A DNA stretch of 64,000 nucleotides from CAWUKT01 sp041565275 (lineage in GTDB: Bacteria; Bacteroidota; Bacteroidia; J057; JADKCL01): positions 1 through 64,000 of the forward strand of contig JBFGVE010000001.1 in assembly GCA_041565275.1 (NCBI GenBank), in the 5' to 3' direction. The notes under the pieces are model-generated. The model worked only from the letters and a program-made list of their open reading frames with translations. It was not told the DNA's origin and did not search any database. Of this stretch, positions 60,501 to 64,000 are shown one piece after another (within the stretch, counting starts at the first letter, position 1; each line of letters begins with the position of its first letter). Position numbers and translations under genes: made by a program.

Positions 60501-60568
60501 CCAGGGCCGCAGGAAAAGAGAAATACTGAAAAGACAGTAATGACCAGGCAAAGGAGATCAAGTTTCAT
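57509..60568 (-). CDS. Bifunctional lipoprotein: glycoside hydrolase family 3 N-terminal domain fused to serine beta-lactamase-like hydrolase
   Basis: A 1019-residue two-enzyme protein. The N-terminus has a lipobox (LVITVFSVFLFSCGPGE, Cys about 20). Residues about 45-400 are a GH3 N-terminal barrel (SMTLAEKVGQLIMVASPEW; KAGTDMIVSP with the nucleophile Asp region), followed by a GH3 C-terminal-like domain. From about residue 600 comes a class C beta-lactamase/serine hydrolase domain: FPGCQVLAAKGGKVFFNRTYG, the catalytic S-x-x-K in DIASVTKIAA, a Tyr-containing YSDMSMFIL and GHTGFTGTCAWADPD near the end (a K/H-T-G region). This layout is known from Bacteroidota proteins proposed to process peptidoglycan or its fragments. 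Not in an operon with its neighbours. Confidence 0.9.
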   Translation of the reverse strand: MKLDLLCLVITVFSVFLFSCGPGEVIEVEPLQIQDPKIARAEAWSRSRLASMTLAEKVGQLIMVASPEWEGKSRGQTISGEELEAFAERIDQLHIGGLLLSNEDRQSQRLLAHRVNQKLDSPVWVALDASQKWAEARGYPSLQSLGATNDANFAYSWGMAVGSECRYLGGHIVFTSASTIPLDAQKEPDAISSQPERSRLLSEALVHGLEDAQVIPSVRFLPSLKTIPNNFSGLFPENSSSFDSMKVHEFAPIRALLKEQIEALALSHFSISVIDTLPASLSSSIQKEILRHELKYKGLIFSPAFRDCLFFTEFEPGEAETMAIKAGTDMIVSPSELEPTLMKLIKAVQEGLITEKDLNEKVHRHLFKKALLGLDTLFIRHPDSILTHSPQVRLEELNRSITASSLTILRDERGYLPLKKVATTKIATLSLGPGNRTSMQRTLDLYANMDHFYLNRYAGSGEYAAMLRQLKKYDYTIVDIHPGLSHRDSCGRLPQATLGFLYALRNATRSIVANFCPPAVLPDLDSLQVLVHAYDDRELTHRAMAQLIFGAATSTATLPFSVNPTFEVGMGMPRGEKIRLSYCDPEDLGIDPANLRPIDSIIYNAIRLGTFPGCQVLAAKGGKVFFNRTYGYHDYNRTRRVSLDDVYDIASVTKIAATTLMAMWSYDQNNLKLDSPIKTYLKELDSSYITIKDITSEELLTHRAGLPSGLPFYKYFTFVDSADTVRSQVYRTQKDSVHDLQIADELFLNSTILDTLWDRVRTVRLSTRGAYQYSDMSMFILKRVLERIHNTELDKFVRKKFYGPLGLKSIGYHPLNRFNEAEVIPTEWDRWWRKQLLRGFVHDESTAIFGGVGGQAGLFSNTRDLAVLMQMLLNKGTYGGTRFISEETVRKFTSRYPNSHRGLGFDMQKPVPEQDRGMCCFSASPTTFGHTGFTGTCAWADPDTDIIFIFLSNRVYPDRKNQKINIYRVRQNIQQIVYNALGLDLPPEGICVPVDEEFICLTQRDSASVDSLGKILICQ

Positions 60569-60671
60569 TTGGTCTAAAGGTTCTAAGAATAATCAATTTA
60601 GTATAAATTGTTGGTTGAACTGTAGGCTATGATACATCAGAAGTTATGGTCGATTGTTATCTTGCAGGAAT

Positions 60672-61151
60672 ATGCATACCTCAACCAAAATTATGGGCTG
60701 GGATCAAATGATCGCCAAAGTCAGGTCGTGGAAGGACCAGGGCTTGAAAGTAGTTTTTACCAACGGATGTTTTGATCTGGTCCACTTTGGGCATGTCGAT
60801 TACCTTGAAAAAGCTGCTGCCCTGGGAGATAAATTGGTTGTTGGGCTGAATTCTGATGATTCGGTAAGGCGTCTTAAAGGTGAAAACCGACCTATACTAG
60901 ATGAAAGCGCCCGGACTCGCCTATTGGCTGCCTTGGAGTTTGTGCAGGGGGTGGTGGTTTTTGATGAAGCGACTCCACGTGATCTGATTGCGCGTTTATT
61001 GCCGGATGTATTGGTCAAAGGGACCGACTATTCGGTAGAGGAAGTTGAGGGCCACATTGAGGTGCGAGAGAATGGGGGACGGGTAGTACTTATAGAGTTG
61101 GTAGAAGGATATTCTACTTCTTCAATTGTAGCTAAGATCCAATCCCTATGA
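60672..61151 (+). CDS. rfaE2: D-glycero-beta-D-manno-heptose 1-phosphate adenylyltransferase
   Basis: A 159-residue nucleotidyltransferase matching the C-terminal half of HldE/RfaE, which activates heptose-1-phosphate to ADP-heptose for LPS core. The signature FTNGCFDLVHFGHVDYLEKAAALGDKLVVGLNSDDSVRRLKGENRPI (residues about 28-74) contains the H-F-G-H nucleotidyl-transfer motif. VLVKGTDYSVEEVEG and YSTSSIVAKI follow. A separate kinase half (HldE1) is not seen in this window. ATG 60672 fits (a TTG at 60654 adds six residues). The gene overlaps the cyclase gene by four bases (ATGA). Confidence 0.9.
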   Translation: MHTSTKIMGWDQMIAKVRSWKDQGLKVVFTNGCFDLVHFGHVDYLEKAAALGDKLVVGLNSDDSVRRLKGENRPILDESARTRLLAALEFVQGVVVFDEATPRDLIARLLPDVLVKGTDYSVEEVEGHIEVRENGGRVVLIELVEGYSTSSIVAKIQSL

Positions 61152-61972
61152 AACTAATACTGGAGATAGCAGGTAAAGATTACACGGTTGGCCTTCCAGG
61201 GTATTCAATCGCGATAGGCCTTGACTTTGACGGCCCTCAACCCAATATTTATCATGTGGCGAGGGCTTTTGCAAAAGCTTATGAATACGACGGCTGGGTG
61301 GGAGATGTTCGTCGCGGAGGGAGCTGTAATTTTGAAACGTACAATTTTACGCCACACTGCAATGGTACTCATACAGAGTGCATTGGGCATTTGACTTCGG
61401 ATCGATTACGGATCTACGAGCAATTGAAGGAAGCATTTATTCCTGCGCAGTTGATCTCAATTGTTCCGCGTTCGGCTGCTGAAAGCTCGGATAGTTATTA
61501 TCCAGGTTTTAAAGAAGGTGACAGGGTGATCGACAGAGCTCTTTTAGAGGATGCCACTCAGGATGTTGGCAAGGGGTCGTCAGACTTTTTCGCGGCCCTG
61601 GTCATTCGTACCCTACCCAATGATCACTCCAAAAAAGAGCAGGACTACATGAAAATATCTCCAGCCTTTTTTACTTTGGAAGCGATGGAATACATACGTT
61701 CTATTGGTACTCGGCATTTGTTGGTAGACCTTCCTTCGGTGGATCGTTTATCCGATGAAGGAAAGCTCAGTTCCCACCATTTACACTGGGAAATTTCCAA
61801 AGATGGTGCCGGTCAATTGACCGGAGAACGCATGTTCAGAACTATTACTGAGATGGTATTTGTACCCAGCACGGTCGGAGATGGTCACTATCTCCTCAAC
61901 CTTCAAATCGCTCCATTTCTATCGGACGCAGCCCCAAGCAATCCGGTATTATTTGACCTGAAAGCGCTCTGA
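61148..61972 (+). CDS. kynB: Cyclase family protein, kynurenine formamidase-like
   Basis: A 274-residue cyclase-fold (DUF/Pfam Cyclase) protein. The metal-binding segment is HCNGTHTECIGHL (residues about 77-89; family consensus H-x-G-T-H-x-D), with a later RTLPNDHSKKEQDYMKISPAFFTLEAMEYI and LLVDLPSVDRLSDEGKLSSHHLHW (family D-S-P-S-V-D...H). The kynurenine formamidase KynB hydrolyses N-formylkynurenine to kynurenine. Next to it, two bases later, is kynureninase, so the function is supported by context. Coupled by ATGA to the upstream heptose-phosphate gene, an unusual pairing. Confidence 0.8.
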   Translation: MKLILEIAGKDYTVGLPGYSIAIGLDFDGPQPNIYHVARAFAKAYEYDGWVGDVRRGGSCNFETYNFTPHCNGTHTECIGHLTSDRLRIYEQLKEAFIPAQLISIVPRSAAESSDSYYPGFKEGDRVIDRALLEDATQDVGKGSSDFFAALVIRTLPNDHSKKEQDYMKISPAFFTLEAMEYIRSIGTRHLLVDLPSVDRLSDEGKLSSHHLHWEISKDGAGQLTGERMFRTITEMVFVPSTVGDGHYLLNLQIAPFLSDAAPSNPVLFDLKAL

Positions 61973-61974
61973 GA

Positions 61975-63255
61975 ATGGAAAGTTCAGCTTTGACCTACAC
62001 CACTATCCGCGAATTTGCCGAACAAATGGACCGGGAAGATCCTTTGGCGGATTACAGGGATCAGTTTCACATCCCCAGGCAAGCCAATGGTAAGGAGTTC
62101 ATCTATTTCACTGGGAACTCGTTAGGTCTCCAACCCAAGACAACTCGCAGCTTTGTTGAGCAGGAACTGGACGACTGGGCCCGTCTCGGGGTAGAAGGGC
62201 ATTTTCGTGCCAGAAATCCGTGGATGCCGTACCACGAATTTCTGGCAGAGTCCACAGCACGGTTGGTGGGTGCATATCCACAGGAGGTAGTGGTGATGAA
62301 CTCCCTGACAGTCAACCTTCACTTGTTGATGGTTTCTTTCTACCGTCCTACCCATAAGCGTTTTAAGATCGTGATTGAAGCTGATGCCTTTCCCTCCGAT
62401 AAGTATGCGGTTAGGTCACAACTTCGCTTCCACGGCTATGATCCCGAAACTGCGCTCATCCAGTTGCGGTCCCAGTCCGGTGACCCTGTAATCCCCACAC
62501 AGGAGATCATGGACTTGATCGAACGGGAAGGGAACGAGATCGCGCTGATCATGATCGGCGGTGTCAATTATTATTCCGGGCAGGCTTTTGAGATAGAGAA
62601 GATCACTAAAGCTGGCCATGCCAAGGGATGTAAGGTGGGCTTTGATTTGGCCCACGCAGTGGGTAATATCCATCTGAAATTACACGAATGGGGACCTGAT
62701 TTTGCTTGTTGGTGCTCTTATAAATACCTGAACTCCGGTCCCGGTGGTATTGCAGGTATCTTTGTCCATGACCGTCATTTTCAGGATTCCGGTCTTCCCC
62801 GGTTTGAAGGTTGGTGGGGGCACAACAAGAACAACCGCTTTAACATGCCGGATGAATTCGAGCCTATGGCAGGCGCTGAGGCTTGGCAACTGAGCAACCC
62901 ACCGATCCTTCCACTGGCAGCTTTGCGAGCTTCAATGAAGATATTTGAAAAGGTGGGTATGGAGGCTTTGCGAGAGAAGTCGGAGCATTTAACCGGGTAC
63001 TTGGAATATTTGATATCGGAGTTGAATTCAGATCATAACTTACGGGTGATCACGCCTTCCGATCCAAAACAGCGCGGTTGCCAGCTCAGTCTTCAGGCTA
63101 AAGAGACGGGTCGGGCCATTTTTCACCGATTGACCAAGCGGGGAGTGATAGTCGACTGGCGGGAGCCAGATGTGATCCGGCTGGCTCCTGTACCTTTGTA
63201 CAATCGTTTTGTAGAGGTGTGGGAGTTTGCTCAAATTTTGACTGAAGAACCCTAA
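61975..63255 (+). CDS. kynU: Kynureninase
   Basis: A 426-residue PLP enzyme (fold type I) that cleaves kynurenine to anthranilate and alanine. It shows EFIYFTGNSLGLQPKTTRSFVEQELDDW (residues about 42-69), VVVMNSLTVNLHLLMVSFYRPT, VGFDLAHAVGNIHLKLHEWGPDFACWCSYKYLNSGPGG (Asp that contacts PLP and the Lys of the internal aldimine) and PRFEGWWGHNKNNRF. Length fits the family. With the cyclase upstream it makes two consecutive steps of tryptophan breakdown. The first step (tryptophan dioxygenase) is not in the window. Confidence 0.95.
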   Translation: MESSALTYTTIREFAEQMDREDPLADYRDQFHIPRQANGKEFIYFTGNSLGLQPKTTRSFVEQELDDWARLGVEGHFRARNPWMPYHEFLAESTARLVGAYPQEVVVMNSLTVNLHLLMVSFYRPTHKRFKIVIEADAFPSDKYAVRSQLRFHGYDPETALIQLRSQSGDPVIPTQEIMDLIEREGNEIALIMIGGVNYYSGQAFEIEKITKAGHAKGCKVGFDLAHAVGNIHLKLHEWGPDFACWCSYKYLNSGPGGIAGIFVHDRHFQDSGLPRFEGWWGHNKNNRFNMPDEFEPMAGAEAWQLSNPPILPLAALRASMKIFEKVGMEALREKSEHLTGYLEYLISELNSDHNLRVITPSDPKQRGCQLSLQAKETGRAIFHRLTKRGVIVDWREPDVIRLAPVPLYNRFVEVWEFAQILTEEP

Positions 63256-63325
63256 TGTAAATACCTGATCTGGCGAAGCCAGAGCCAAAAAAGATCAATT
63301 TCCGTGAGAGTTTTCTAATTTTCTT

Positions 63326-64000
63326 ATGAGATTGTTGCACAACTCGCCTCACTCTCCCATTTCGTTTCGGCAAAATTTGCCGTTAAGGATAATCGCTGGA
63401 ATAACACTTTTTCTTTACCCAAAAAACAAGCTTAATACTTTTTGTATAGTAAGTTTTTTGTGCTTTTGCTATTTCGCCAAGGCCCAGGAATTTAATCTTA
63501 TTGAATACAATGTTGGTGACGGCCTCTCCCAATCTGAAGTCTTCAGTATTTGTGAGGACCGTCGCGGTTATCTCTGGCTTGGTACTGCAGGTGGAGGACT
63601 CAACCAATTTGATGGAAATGAATTCAAAGTGTATACCAAAGACGATGGAATGCTCTCCAATTCTGTCTCTTCGATTTTGGAAACCAGAGATGGTAAATTA
63701 TGGTTGGCCTATCCTTCGTATGGTATTGGATACTTTGACGGGAATAAATTCACAAACTATCGAGGTGATCGAAATAATTTCAGGATTGGATTTAATACCC
63801 GAATAGTTGAGGACCGCGAGGGCCGTCTTTGGATTAGTTCGCGTGGGGGAATGGTTTACCAGTTCAAGGACGAAGTTTTTATTCCTTATGATACCAGTTG
63901 CGGCTTGATGAGTAATCAATGTTCAGGCATGGAGTTAAGAAATGACGGGGTCCTTTGGGTCGGTCAGCCAAATGGATTTTGTATTTTTAATGGAATTGGA
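63326..64000 (+). CDS. Two-component regulator propeller protein, N-terminal part (runs off the window)
   Basis: An open frame from ATG 63326 to the window edge, 225 codons, no stop. It starts with a signal-like hydrophobic segment (FCIVSFLCFCYFAKAQ, residues about 43-58) and then repeats typical of Reg_prop propellers: GDGLSQSEVFSICEDRRGYLWLGTAGGGLNQFDG, TRDGKLWLAYPSYGIGYFDG, TRIVEDREGRLWISSRGG, LRNDGVLWVGQPNG. Each carries the G-x-L/x-W-x-G/S-T core. In Bacteroidota such propellers usually form the sensor part of hybrid two-component systems or histidine kinases; the kinase part would be beyond 64000. Confidence 0.82.
   Translation, partial: MRLLHNSPHSPISFRQNLPLRIIAGITLFLYPKNKLNTFCIVSFLCFCYFAKAQEFNLIEYNVGDGLSQSEVFSICEDRRGYLWLGTAGGGLNQFDGNEFKVYTKDDGMLSNSVSSILETRDGKLWLAYPSYGIGYFDGNKFTNYRGDRNNFRIGFNTRIVEDREGRLWISSRGGMVYQFKDEVFIPYDTSCGLMSNQCSGMELRNDGVLWVGQPNGFCIFNGIG

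Noticed and set aside
1..64000. CRISPR arrays, tRNA and rRNA genes
   Set aside because: No regularly spaced direct repeats and no cloverleaf or rRNA-like sequence was seen on reading the intergenic gaps; a tRNAscan/Infernal run could confirm this.

Overview
The window looks like a chromosomal stretch of a Bacteroidota bacterium, most likely a Saprospiria/Lewinella-like or related environmental lineage. This is inferred from two secreted proteins with type IX secretion (T9SS) C-terminal sorting domains, a TonB-dependent receptor with an N-terminal carboxypeptidase-like domain, a GWxTD-domain protein, a DUF1573 lipoprotein, a fused GH3/serine hydrolase, a two-component-type beta-propeller protein and several TAnnTTTG promoter elements. 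No rRNA, tRNA or CRISPR array was seen. Most of the window is dense single-copy chromosomal DNA.

Layout. 1-379: decayed transposase end. 0.4-6 kb: TPR protein, glycosyltransferase, TonB-dependent receptor. 5.9-13 kb: shikimate genes aroB-aroA, converging on a minus-strand operon recR > glycosyltransferase fusion > small outer-membrane protein > thiE-like > thiD. 13-21 kb: an NAD-dependent epimerase broken by an in-frame stop, DUF2797, a DUF6263-like lipoprotein, an outer-membrane barrel, a PolB-like exonuclease, a CtpA-type protease and recJ. 21-25 kb: two T9SS cargo proteins. 25-32 kb: PfkB kinase, AraC regulator, photolyase, a DUF547 gene running into a beta-barrel ORF across an A10 tract, and a pirin-MarR operon. 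32-38 kb: metG, scpA, mnmA, GWxTD protein. 38.0-39.6 kb is the only clearly accessory patch: a frameshifted unknown ORF, a frameshifted short gene built of 'VxQLKxLQ' repeats with its own terminator, and an ISAs1-family transposase remnant. 39.6-46.8 kb: a small membrane protein, WbqC-like protein, L-serine dehydratase beta subunit, threonylcarbamoyl-AMP synthase, an S41 protease, scpB and an rluB-type pseudouridine synthase. 46.9-50 kb: ExbB-ExbD-ExbD-TonB energy-transduction cluster. 50-57.4 kb: TspO-like protein, pruA, SlyD-like isomerase, a NUDIX hydrolase, hypotheticals and a topoisomerase IV subunit B. 57.5-64 kb: the GH3/serine hydrolase fusion, an operon of heptose-phosphate adenylyltransferase + kynurenine formamidase-like cyclase + kynureninase, and the start of a beta-propeller regulator cut by the window edge.

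Working together: scpA and scpB (10 kb apart) would supply the two non-SMC condensin subunits; the ExbB/ExbD/TonB set could energise receptors such as the one at 3.4-5.8 kb; the cyclase and kynureninase form consecutive steps of tryptophan catabolism; thiE-like and thiD are consecutive in thiamine synthesis.

The best leads are (i) the A10 tract that separates, by one base, a secreted DUF547 domain from a beta-barrel that has no start codon or signal peptide of its own; (ii) the repeat-peptide gene in the 38 kb island; and (iii) a GT2 protein fused to a phosphoglycosyl-transferase-like domain that appears to have lost its catalytic segment. Four genes here carry single-base or nonsense lesions, so residual assembly or sequencing errors must be considered for all of them.
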